A stretch of 12,806 bases of DNA from CAUZEO01 sp963578625 (GTDB lineage Bacteria; Verrucomicrobiota; Kiritimatiellia; SLOV01), in NCBI GenBank assembly GCA_963578625.1, contig CAUZEO010000138.1, positions 1 through 12,806 on the forward strand, given 5' to 3'. The translations under genes were made by a program, and so were the position numbers. The notes beneath the pieces were generated by a model. That model ran no database searches. It saw only the letters and a list, made by a program, of their open reading frames with translations, and was not told the DNA's origin. Positions 1-6,669 of this stretch are shown piece after piece (the stretch's first letter is position 1; each line of letters starts with the position of its first letter).

Positions 1-2070
1 CTGGCCGAACGAGGCAGCGCCCGGAACGCGCGAATCGTAGTCCGTATAGTTCCAGGGCGGAACCGCGCATAGCTCCTCGACGTAGCTTCCGCCAACTCGA
101 AGTTCCCATTTTTTCCTGCGATTAAGATTTTCATTTATTTCTACCGCAATCGGCGGTTTCACGAGAAAGTGGGAGGCCATCCCTTCGCGCCACTCCCATG
201 CAGTCCCCCGCAACAACGTGTTTTCACTCCACGCTTCACCGATCGGATTGGCATGCATCACGTTGTCCGCAGTCACCCTTGTCCAACCGGCACGATCCTG
301 ACTCTTCATCAGATCCGCGAACGCCTGCGGGTCGCCGATCCCGGAAGACGCATTAGCGCTCTGGTCTGTGCTTTCGTACCGACCGTCTCTACCCACGACG
401 AAGTTGGCCTGGATCGCATTCGTGACGCCCAGAGATACCAGTCGTGCCAAGGTCGACAACTCGTTTGTTATCGGACCGGTGGATTGTGAATCAACCCATA
501 CCCGTGCGGTAATTGTCTCCACGTGATCACCCCTGGGATTTGAAATTGCGGGTAGAACATCCTCCACGCGTGGAGACACGGTGAGAACTACGCGCTCAAA
601 CAGATCGGCAGTCCTTCCATCCGTACCGGCCGCGTAAATCGCCCGCCCGAACCCTGGTTCGCCCGAATCGCCGCCCGTAGGTTCGAAATAGCTGGCGCTG
701 CTTCGATACCAGTCGAATGAACAAGCGACGAAGCAGGGCGATTCGTTGGTGCCGGAGCCTTGCCCCAGCCACCCGACACTCAGGAGTCCACCCAGTGTCT
801 CGGGAAGTCCCGGTACCCGGATATGATTCCACGACCAGCCTCCCTCATAGCTACCGAGGTCGACACCGGACGCCAGTCCGCCCGCGGCGCTGATTTGACC
901 CACCAGAGATCGGCCGATGATCTCAAAGCGCCTGGTACCGGAGCCTTGATATTCGACATAGAGTGTATTGTCCTCGCGGCGCAGCACCGTGATCGTTCGA
1001 TCCGGATTTTCGATGCCGAGTAGTTTTGCCCCTACGAGGAACCGCCCGAGGTCCTGTCCGTCCCAGCGTACCCGGACCCCTGCGCCAAGGTTCCCGGAAT
1101 CTACGAGGTAGGATAGATGACCGTCAGGACCTCGATAGCTGAACTCGAAAACCCCGTCGCTCACCTCATTCAGTTGATTGTTGAATACGTCCGGACTCCC
1201 CGCCCCAGGAACAATCGTCTGCGGCCGGGACGGAAAATCAAGGCGTTTTCTGGCTGTATGAAGTCCGGCGGGCTGACCGGGTTGAAGCTCGAGATTCCGG
1301 GATGGGCGATTCCTGATCTTCAACGGCGGAAATGTTTCGAAATAGAAACTGAGAGAATCCAGATAATTCGTTACCGCGATTGAGGCCGGGCAATTCAGGA
1401 AACGAAGTTCGGTGAAGGAACACGGGTATGAAATCCGCCCCGCAATGTCGCCGGAGAACCGTCGGTGCATCAAGGACCATCCTGTTCCCCGGACCGCACC
1501 CATTTCGAGCACATGCTCCTTATTTTCCGCGTCCCTGACGATGACGTTGACTTCACATCCGGGCGCGTTCTCGTCTCCCGCCGCATGCTGACCGTGAACC
1601 CAGATATTGACGCAGTCGAAGCGATCCCTGATTGCAATGGGCCGGGGAGGCCGAAAGGTGAATTCGCTACCGGCGGAATCGAATAGATATTCGATTTTCG
1701 CGGCATACTCACCCCACAGCTGTTCTTCCTTCGAGCGCTCGAAAGCCACCCTGCCGCCGTCGTCGTACTCGGCCTCCCAGCCAAGAAGAAACTCAAAATC
1801 GACCTGGGGATCTCTGCTTTCCTTACGCTTGCTTCTAATGATTTCCGGCGGTCGATTATCAATCGGTGTCTCGGGTTCAGGAGGCACGGCAATGGAATCG
1901 TTCGGTTTCGGACGCGCCTGGTCCTGGGTGTCTTTCCCCTGACGTGTGCCGCTGCAACCGGCGAAAACCAGTGCGAGAAAAAGGGGCGAAAGGATTGCCG
2001 CAATTCCTCGCCGCATTCCGGGGTTTCGGGAGCCAGGGGCAGGACACCCATGCCACGGAATACAAAGCAT
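1..2070 (-). CDS. Large secreted lipoprotein, possibly carbohydrate-active (C-terminus outside window)
   Basis: An open frame of 690 codons runs without a stop from ATG 2070 to the left edge, so the 3' end is missing. The start at 2070 is chosen because GAGGTGA lies 5 nt upstream; ATG 2016 is an in-frame alternative without a clear ribosome binding site. A hydrophobic segment (ILSPLFLALVFAGC) ends in a lipobox-like FAGC, giving Cys39 as the probable lipidated residue. A charged, proline-rich linker follows to about residue 85. Next come beta-rich stretches of jelly-roll character (about 90-280, including TNYLDSLSFYFE), then WEAEYDDGG-type and SYEGGWSWNH segments. From about 540 the pattern (LGVTNAIQANFVVG, then ADNVMHAN, then AVPPWNYTDYDSRVPGA) resembles TIM-barrel glycosidase-like proteins, which is inference. 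I cannot assign a family. Residues 4-14 come from a dispersed repeat. Confidence 0.75.
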   Translation of the reverse strand, partial: MLCIPWHGCPAPGSRNPGMRRGIAAILSPLFLALVFAGCSGTRQGKDTQDQARPKPNDSIAVPPEPETPIDNRPPEIIRSKRKESRDPQVDFEFLLGWEAEYDDGGRVAFERSKEEQLWGEYAAKIEYLFDSAGSEFTFRPPRPIAIRDRFDCVNIWVHGQHAAGDENAPGCEVNVIVRDAENKEHVLEMGAVRGTGWSLMHRRFSGDIAGRISYPCSFTELRFLNCPASIAVTNYLDSLSFYFETFPPLKIRNRPSRNLELQPGQPAGLHTARKRLDFPSRPQTIVPGAGSPDVFNNQLNEVSDGVFEFSYRGPDGHLSYLVDSGNLGAGVRVRWDGQDLGRFLVGAKLLGIENPDRTITVLRREDNTLYVEYQGSGTRRFEIIGRSLVGQISAAGGLASGVDLGSYEGGWSWNHIRVPGLPETLGGLLSVGWLGQGSGTNESPCFVACSFDWYRSSASYFEPTGGDSGEPGFGRAIYAAGTDGRTADLFERVVLTVSPRVEDVLPAISNPRGDHVETITARVWVDSQSTGPITNELSTLARLVSLGVTNAIQANFVVGRDGRYESTDQSANASSGIGDPQAFADLMKSQDRAGWTRVTADNVMHANPIGEAWSENTLLRGTAWEWREGMASHFLVKPPIAVEINENLNRRKKWELRVGGSYVEELCAVPPWNYTDYDSRVPGAASFGQ
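2032..2058 (+). repeat. Degenerate copy of the 27-bp GC-rich palindromic repeat
   Basis: This matches the copy at 5361-5387 at 23 of 27 positions in the same orientation. Its hairpin arms have decayed (CAGGGGCA against CACCCATG). It lies inside the lipoprotein reading frame, just after the start codon, and is read there as IPWHGCPAPG. Confidence 0.6.
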
Positions 2071-2075
2071 TTTCT

Positions 2076-2082
2076 TCACCTC
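2076..2082 (-). promoter_or_regulatory. Shine-Dalgarno sequence of the lipoprotein gene
   Basis: On the minus strand GAGGTGA lies 5 nt before ATG 2070. It is the best anti-16S match near either candidate start. It places translation initiation upstream of the repeat-derived codons, so they should be part of the protein. An in-frame GTG at 2079, inside this site, would give a V-K-K-M start and is a less likely alternative. Confidence 0.6.
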
Positions 2083-2085
2083 GAC

Positions 2086-2120
2086 ATTCGATATTGAAAA
2101 TTCGAAATTCGACATTTTCA
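2086..2120 (+). repeat. AT-rich heptanucleotide array (five imperfect ATTCGAN units)
   Basis: Five consecutive 7-nt units can be laid out: ATTCGAT, ATTGAAA, ATTCGAA, ATTCGAC, ATTTTCA. The array lies between gtrA and the lipoprotein gene, just upstream of the latter's ribosome binding site. It belongs to the same 7-nt-period class as the arrays at 12411-12473 and 12630-12678, but is AT-rich rather than G/C-rich. Confidence 0.55.
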
Positions 2121-2145
2121 TCGCGAACCGGTTGGGTCCCCGGGG

Positions 2146-2172
2146 GCCACGGGCAGCATGCCCGTGCCACGG
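2146..2172 (+). repeat. 27-bp GC-rich palindromic repeat, intact copy
   Basis: This is identical to the 5361-5387 copy except at one position, in the loop. Arms CACGGGCA and TGCCCGTG form an 8-bp stem with a 3-nt loop, flanked by GC and CACGG. It starts 26 nt past the gtrA stop on the minus strand, so its hairpin could also act as a 3'-end structure for gtrA. No T-tract follows, so I do not call it an intrinsic terminator. Confidence 0.7.
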
Positions 2173-2198
2173 TTGGATCGCCGCGGTCCGGGAACTCT

Positions 2199-2765
2199 TC
2201 ATCCGGCGAACACGAAATATTTTCGGCAGAAGAAATTTATCATCACCGCCACTACGATGTCGGCCACTCTTGCCTGGGTTGTATCAACTTGGAAAAAATG
2301 AATGAGGCCAAATGAAAGTGCGGTGCCGATGACAAAGCTGATAATCGAGATGACGTAAAACATCCCGATTTCCTTGCGGCGTTTGTGTTTTCCCGGCTGA
2401 AACACCCAGAGCATATTCAACAGGTAGGCCACAAAGTTCGAAAAGAGGAAAACGATGCCTTTATTTATTATGTAGTTCTTTTTGCGAAGCGACTCGGTAA
2501 GCGGTTCTACGTCAAAGTGGAGGAGCTCGTGGAACCACGCAGCGTCCCCCATTGCCGGAAATAAACCTGCAACCCACTGGTAAAGCGCGTCGCTAACGGT
2601 GATCAGAGTATCGTCCGGCGCTATACACGGGAAGACGACCAGGGATAAAAAATAGAAAATAAAAATGTCTACGGCGGTCGCGATTACGCCGGCGATGCCG
2701 TACTTCAAAAACTGGATTACGGGATGAGCTTCGCGGCCGGCAAACTGTTTGAGAAGTCTTTTCAC
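2199..2765 (-). CDS. GtrA-family integral membrane protein
   Basis: The 188-residue protein shows the GtrA fold: about four membrane helices (near 17-45, 103-124, 133-157 and 164-181), an opening QFLKYGIAGVIATAVD motif, FVAYLLNMLWVF in the second helix, and a closing NFFCRKYFVF. GtrA proteins are small polytopic proteins linked to moving undecaprenyl-phosphate-linked sugars across the inner membrane for cell-surface glycan modification. The start is GTG 2765; an in-frame TGA at 2787-2789 limits upstream extension and no strong ribosome binding site is visible. The protein is longer than the usual 120-150 residues because of a polar stretch of about 50 residues between helices 1 and 2. No glycosyltransferase partner lies next to it. 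The membrane family is clear; the substrate is unknown. Confidence 0.85.
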   Translation of the reverse strand: MKRLLKQFAGREAHPVIQFLKYGIAGVIATAVDIFIFYFLSLVVFPCIAPDDTLITVSDALYQWVAGLFPAMGDAAWFHELLHFDVEPLTESLRKKNYIINKGIVFLFSNFVAYLLNMLWVFQPGKHKRRKEIGMFYVISIISFVIGTALSFGLIHFFQVDTTQARVADIVVAVMINFFCRKYFVFAG

Positions 2766-2835
2766 ACGTTCAGGGCGCGGGAAGTATCACCGGGACCGCC
2801 GTTTTCTCAAGGCACCGCGCGCCGCTTAAAATCAA

Positions 2836-2863
2836 AACACTATATAGCATGCTATATAGTGTT
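2836..2863. terminator. Perfect 28-bp AT-rich palindrome between greA and gtrA (terminator or operator)
   Basis: The sequence is a perfect inverted repeat, AACA then CTATATAG-CATG-CTATATAG then TGTT. Each CTATATAG is itself a palindrome. It begins 29 nt after the greA stop. On the minus strand the stem is followed by TTTTGATTTT, so an intrinsic terminator for greA is reasonable, although the stem is unusually AT-rich. The nested symmetry equally suits an operator, and it lies about 70 nt upstream of gtrA. The two readings cannot be separated from sequence alone. Confidence 0.45.
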
Positions 2864-2892
2864 CCCCAACCGGACATCAGATCCATTCTCGC

Positions 2893-5076
2893 CTACTCGG
2901 CGTCCGCCCCGAACACGCACCAGGCAAGAATCTCCTCCGTAAGCGGAGATACATTGGTAATTCTGGCGGAGACTTCACCATCCTCGGCGGGGACCCGAAC
3001 GGTAGCGTCAACGGGTTGCCCCAGGAGCGCCTCCGCCATTTTCGTGGTGCTACTGATGATGCCGAGCTCCTCATCCCGGTCCCAGTCGCCAAGGATATAA
3101 AACGTTTCTTGACGCCCATTCTCGTACTCGGTCGTCACGCCGGTGCCGACACCGACCCGATCGTGCGGAAAGATCGAAAAATCAGCCGGCGTTACTTCAG
3201 CGAGCATGGCCACCAGCTCGGCCTCCCGTGAAAGCAGTACTGCCTGCATTTCCTTGGCCGCCTTGAATTCGAAATTTTCGCGCAAATCCCCGTAACTTCG
3301 GGCAAGCGCTATTTCTTTGCTGTTTTTGGGGATATCCTCGTTGATCAGCTTCCTGAGCTGAAGCTGCCGTTCGCGGAAGCTCCGAGGCGACGTGACCCGC
3401 ATGCGAGGCGGCGCGTTATCTTCTTCATCATCCCGGGCTTTCATTTCGGATTCGAGTTCCGGGTACAGCTTAATGACACGGCCCAGGATCATGCGGCGAT
3501 CCATTTCATCGAACGCGCTGGATTCCTTAATTCGCCCCATGAATGCGCGTCGGTGCTCGTCGCGGGCCGGTTCCAGCACCTTCGAAAGCCATTCGCTATC
3601 TTCAAAAAGTGCGCAGAGCTGATTAATTGAGCGTTGTCCGCTCCGGCTTTGGCCGTTGTCGAGCGCATTGAGCAAATCATTCAGGAAACCATGTCTCGAA
3701 CCGATCTCCAGGGAATCGATCTGGTCCACGTTCTTTCCGAACCAAGCCATCATGTCGACAGTTGAATTTTTGGCATTGAGGATGCCGCGGAGAACGGAGA
3801 TCGCTTCAGCGTCCCGGGACCAAGAGGAGAGAACATCCACCACGTCCTGAATCGCATCAAGAGGAAGATCGGGCAAAACGGCCAAAAGCAGTGAAGCGGT
3901 CGCCTCCGGATCACGTTCGCCGAGGTGCTCAAGGAAAGTCCGGAGGTCCCTGGACGGTAAAGTTTCGGCGACGCTCTTGATGCGAGTCGCAGTCATCGAA
4001 GAAGCAAGAAATCCATCAAGGCCCAGGTCCTCGGAGGTAATCCCGAGGCGCTTTGAGAGCATCAGCACTTTCGCGATGTGCCCGTCGTTTCCACCCCTTG
4101 CGCCCTTGGCGGCGAAGGCCAGTCGATTCAAGAAAGTCGCCCTGCCCTCGTCAGTAAGTGTCGATGGGTCATGGCCGGACAACCACTCGGTTATCCACTG
4201 GAGAATAGCTGGAATCTCCCGCATCTGCATCAACGAGGAGAACCACTCCTCGTCGTAGGCGAACGCCTTCTCACGCAACCGGATTGCCTCACTTCGCTTG
4301 CGCGGGATCTCGACAAATGGATCAGCCTTCAGGCCTTTTCGAGCACCGTCCCAGAACTTCTTCCACCCGGACTCCTCCACCAATTCCCGGACGAGCGTCT
4401 CCTGGAGAATGGTAACGTTCATTGGGCCGTAACTTCGCAACGATATGCGTACGACCTCAGCGGGGTCCTCTGACAAAAGCCGCTGCAGTCCTTCGTTATC
4501 CCGGTGCCGCCTCGCCAGCAGATGATCATCACCGATCAGATCCAGAGCTTCGGCCGCGTAGCCAAATGACATCTCGTGCCCGCTCTTCTTGGCAAAATCA
4601 ATCGTCACCCGCTGGTAGAACGCGTCGACGTCTTGAATGATCCCAAAGCCCCAGGTCTTGTCATTACAAAGCCTCCCCGGCGCGATGTCGATCAGGTTCA
4701 GGAAACGGCGCATGCACTCATGGGCCGGAACATCCTTATCGAGGCCGATGTGTTCCGTGAGGATCCGCTGCTCGCGATTTCCTTCGATCATCTTCAGGAC
4801 TGCTTTTTCGCAGATTTGTTTAAAGGCCGGATCCTTTTTACGGAGCAATGCCCGTCGGTGCAGGATGTCTACGGCATCGCGGAGAGCGTCGCGCCCTGCC
4901 AGCGCATCCTGCAGAAGATCCGCCAGTTCGTCCGCCTCGTCGGTCTTATTCTCGGCATACAGCTTCTCGAGTGCATGGGCTAAATCCCCAATCGGGACTG
5001 GATCTTGCTCCAATTTTTCGAAAAACCACTCCGTGCGGTCCTCAGGATCCGCTGTAGCTGTCTCTTGTTCTGTCAT
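2893..5076 (-). CDS. greA: Transcription elongation factor GreA, long PVC-type form
   Basis: Gre factors insert a coiled coil into the RNA polymerase secondary channel and stimulate cleavage of backtracked RNA. Here the Gre module is only the last 160 residues or so. The coiled-coil tip GDLRENFEFKAAKE lies at about 596-609; Asp597 and Glu600 match the two acidic tip residues (Asp41, Glu44) of E. coli GreA. A C-terminal FKBP-like GreA/GreB domain follows (about 630-727). The first 550 residues or so are mostly helical, with a small beta segment near 141-178 (TWGFGIIQDVDAFYQRV). E. coli GreA has 158 residues; the 727 here match the enlarged GreA known from Chlamydia. ATG 5076 is preferred because a GGA lies 5 nt upstream; ATG 5082 is possible and adds two residues. 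The neighbouring genes do not suggest a shared operon. Confidence 0.9.
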   Translation of the reverse strand: MTEQETATADPEDRTEWFFEKLEQDPVPIGDLAHALEKLYAENKTDEADELADLLQDALAGRDALRDAVDILHRRALLRKKDPAFKQICEKAVLKMIEGNREQRILTEHIGLDKDVPAHECMRRFLNLIDIAPGRLCNDKTWGFGIIQDVDAFYQRVTIDFAKKSGHEMSFGYAAEALDLIGDDHLLARRHRDNEGLQRLLSEDPAEVVRISLRSYGPMNVTILQETLVRELVEESGWKKFWDGARKGLKADPFVEIPRKRSEAIRLREKAFAYDEEWFSSLMQMREIPAILQWITEWLSGHDPSTLTDEGRATFLNRLAFAAKGARGGNDGHIAKVLMLSKRLGITSEDLGLDGFLASSMTATRIKSVAETLPSRDLRTFLEHLGERDPEATASLLLAVLPDLPLDAIQDVVDVLSSWSRDAEAISVLRGILNAKNSTVDMMAWFGKNVDQIDSLEIGSRHGFLNDLLNALDNGQSRSGQRSINQLCALFEDSEWLSKVLEPARDEHRRAFMGRIKESSAFDEMDRRMILGRVIKLYPELESEMKARDDEEDNAPPRMRVTSPRSFRERQLQLRKLINEDIPKNSKEIALARSYGDLRENFEFKAAKEMQAVLLSREAELVAMLAEVTPADFSIFPHDRVGVGTGVTTEYENGRQETFYILGDWDRDEELGIISSTTKMAEALLGQPVDATVRVPAEDGEVSARITNVSPLTEEILAWCVFGADAE

Positions 5077-5253
5077 TTGCATCCGACGGGTTATAGGCCC
5101 ACAGGGCGACTTTGTAAAGCCGGTGTCGCGAATCCGGAATCGGGCCGCAAATCCACCATCCCGAGAAATAGCTGGAAATAACCGAAGAATTTGTGTGGTT
5201 GGACTCTTGTGGCATATCTATCCGTGTTGCGGGGTCCAAGCATTGAGCACCAG

Positions 5254-5280
5254 CCGTGGCATGGGCATCCTGCCGGTGTC
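5254..5280 (-). repeat. 27-bp palindromic repeat, inverted copy
   Basis: This matches the reverse complement of the 5361-5387 copy at 24 of 27 positions. With that copy it forms terminal inverted repeats of a 134-bp unit (5254-5387). Confidence 0.65.
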
Positions 5281-5360
5281 AGAGCAAGAGGAGGGGGAAG
5301 GTAGGGCCGCGGCTTGAGCAGGCTCCCTTCGTGGTCGATTCTTCCGGTCCACTTGCGCAG

Positions 5361-5387
5361 GCCACGGGCAGGATGCCCGTGCCACGG
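5361..5387 (+). repeat. 27-bp GC-rich palindromic repeat, reference copy
   Basis: Arms CACGGGCA and TGCCCGTG form a perfect 8-bp stem around GGA, followed by CCACGGTTG. The same CCACGGTTG edge follows the copy at 2146-2172, which suggests a real element boundary rather than chance. It lies about 90 bp before the rluA-type start. Confidence 0.7.
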
Positions 5388-5477
5388 TTGAACGGGGCAC
5401 CCGGGCCTGGAGCCCTGGCACACCAGGTCGAATGCCCGCACTACACGATTGGTGATACATATGCTATAGCTACCGGA

Positions 5478-6308
5478 GTGAAAGGGACTAAGAACATCCA
5501 TACGGTACGGGGCCAGGAGGACGGGTGGGGTCTGCAGAAATTTTTAGCTGCGCGACTCGCGCTGTCCGGCCGAAAAGCGAAATCCCTGCTCGATGATCGG
5601 TGCGTACTTGTCAACCGCCGGCGGATGTGGATGGCCCGCCATGTGGTTCGGAGAGGTGATCAGATCCTGATTATTGAGCAGACAGAACTCTCATCGAAGC
5701 TGCGGGTGCTCTGGATGGAAGATCCTTTTCTTGTTCTGGACAAGCCTCCGGGCGTTGTTTCCAACGGACCTGGAAGCCTGGAGACACGATTGCAATCCGA
5801 AGACAAATTCAGCGACTGGCGCGCGGTTCACAGGCTGGATCGAGACACCAGCGGATGCATCCTGTTCGCAGCCTCCCTTCGCGACAAGGACGCGATCGTA
5901 AAGCAATTTCGGAGCAACTCGATCCGAAAGATCTATCATGCCATCGTGACCGGAAAAACGTCATCCGCGAGAGCAAGCCTGAAAGCTCCACTAGACGAGA
6001 AGAAAGCGGTTACGCGATTTGAGGTTCTCGACTCGAACCGGCTCGCGACGCATATTCGCATTGAACTGCGCACAGGGCGCACGCACCAGATTCGAAAACA
6101 CATGGCAGCGACGGGTCACCAGGTCGTAGGTGACAAAACATATAGTACGGGCTCCCCCATCGGCGCCGAGTTTCAGGACGTGCCGCGGCAAATGCTACAT
6201 GCACAGAAATTCGGATTCATACATCCGGAAACCAAAAAAGAGATCCGGGTGGCGGCACCCCTCCCACCGGACTTCCGTCGCACGCTGAAATCGCTACGAC
6301 TCAGGTGA
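5478..6308 (+). CDS. RluA-family 23S rRNA-type pseudouridine synthase
   Basis: This enzyme family converts specific uridines in rRNA or tRNA to pseudouridine. From GTG 5478 the protein has 276 residues. An N-terminal S4 RNA-binding domain (about 19-66: GLQKFLAARLALSGRKAK, then VLVNRRRMW and RRGDQ) precedes the catalytic domain. The catalytic signature HRLDRDTSG is at 118-126, with Asp121 as nucleophile; DKPPGVV (88-94) and RTGRTHQIRKH (198-208) are the other family motifs. The frame is open back to 5256, but that part is repeat-derived, so I place the start at GTG 5478. The ribosome binding site there is poor, and the true start could be nearby. It is the only plus-strand gene and converges on infA with a 14-bp gap. 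The RluA/RluC/RluD subtype and target uridine cannot be told. Confidence 0.88.
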   Translation: MKGTKNIHTVRGQEDGWGLQKFLAARLALSGRKAKSLLDDRCVLVNRRRMWMARHVVRRGDQILIIEQTELSSKLRVLWMEDPFLVLDKPPGVVSNGPGSLETRLQSEDKFSDWRAVHRLDRDTSGCILFAASLRDKDAIVKQFRSNSIRKIYHAIVTGKTSSARASLKAPLDEKKAVTRFEVLDSNRLATHIRIELRTGRTHQIRKHMAATGHQVVGDKTYSTGSPIGAEFQDVPRQMLHAQKFGFIHPETKKEIRVAAPLPPDFRRTLKSLRLR

Positions 6309-6322
6309 ATCCGCGAGCCAGG

Positions 6323-6550
6323 TCAGTTCCGGTATCGATAGGTGATGCGACCCTTGGTGATATCATAGGGCGACATCTCGACCCGGACTTTATCTCCTGC
6401 CGTAATCCGGATGAAATGTTTTCGCATTTTCCCTGAAATGTGGGCCAGGATTTCGTGCTCGTTGGGCAGCTTTACCCGGTACATGGTGGCGGGCAAAACC
6501 TTGGACACAACTCCGTCCAACACCACCACATGATCTTTCTTCGACGCCAT
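6323..6550 (-). CDS. infA: Translation initiation factor IF-1
   Basis: IF-1 binds the 30S ribosomal A site during initiation. The 75-residue product is a single S1/OB-fold domain with the hallmark segments LPATMYRVKL, ILAHISGKMRKHFIRI and GDKVRVEMSPYDITKGRITYRYR. The usual length is about 72; the difference is a slightly longer N-terminus (MASKKDHVV). The start is firm, with AAGGAGA 4 nt upstream. It lies downstream of mutL on the same strand, 119 nt from the mutL stop, and probably has its own promoter, though I cannot identify one. It is not within a ribosomal-protein cluster here. Confidence 0.97.
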   Translation of the reverse strand: MASKKDHVVVLDGVVSKVLPATMYRVKLPNEHEILAHISGKMRKHFIRITAGDKVRVEMSPYDITKGRITYRYRN

Positions 6551-6554
6551 TCAA

Positions 6555-6561
6555 TCTCCTT
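6555..6561 (-). promoter_or_regulatory. Shine-Dalgarno sequence of infA
   Basis: A strong AAGGAGA lies 4 nt before the ATG at 6550 on the minus strand. It fixes the infA start and shows that the organism uses classical anti-16S pairing, which supports using ribosome binding sites to judge other starts in the window. Confidence 0.8.
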
Positions 6562-6669
6562 CCAGACACTCTAGGATACACGGCACAGAACAGGTACGTG
6601 ACCGCATCCACAAGTGTGAACGCGGGAAAGTACGCCATTTTCCTTAATGAGCGCAAGGATTGAAAAATA

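Larger units (their letters stand above)
5083..5477. other. Intergenic region between divergent greA and rluA-type gene
   Basis: This 395-bp gap must contain the promoters of both divergent genes, but I find no convincing -35/-10 pair. The left part (5083-5253) is unique sequence with no RNA gene that I recognise. The right part holds two facing copies of the 27-bp palindrome (5254-5280 and 5361-5387) around an 80-bp purine-rich spacer. The plus-strand open frame continues back through the repeats to 5256, but that extension reads as repeat-derived peptide (ATGRMPVPR) and is not supported as coding. Confidence 0.6.

Noticed and set aside
1470..2051. Minus-strand open frame of 193 codons in a shifted frame over the lipoprotein
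   Set aside because: The in-phase lipoprotein frame is far longer and has a start, ribosome binding site and lipobox; the shifted frame is arginine/serine-rich shadow.
5083..5130. tRNA-like anticodon arm (GGGCC-TATAA-CCC on the minus strand) upstream of greA
   Set aside because: No matching D arm, T arm or acceptor stem can be drawn around it.
5256..5477. N-terminal extension of the rluA-type gene to ATG 5256
   Set aside because: The extra 74 codons come mainly from the two palindromic repeats and intergenic sequence; the S4 domain is complete from GTG 5478.
6309..6322. Bidirectional terminator between the convergent rluA-type gene and infA
   Set aside because: The 14-bp gap and its borders show no hairpin followed by a T-tract.
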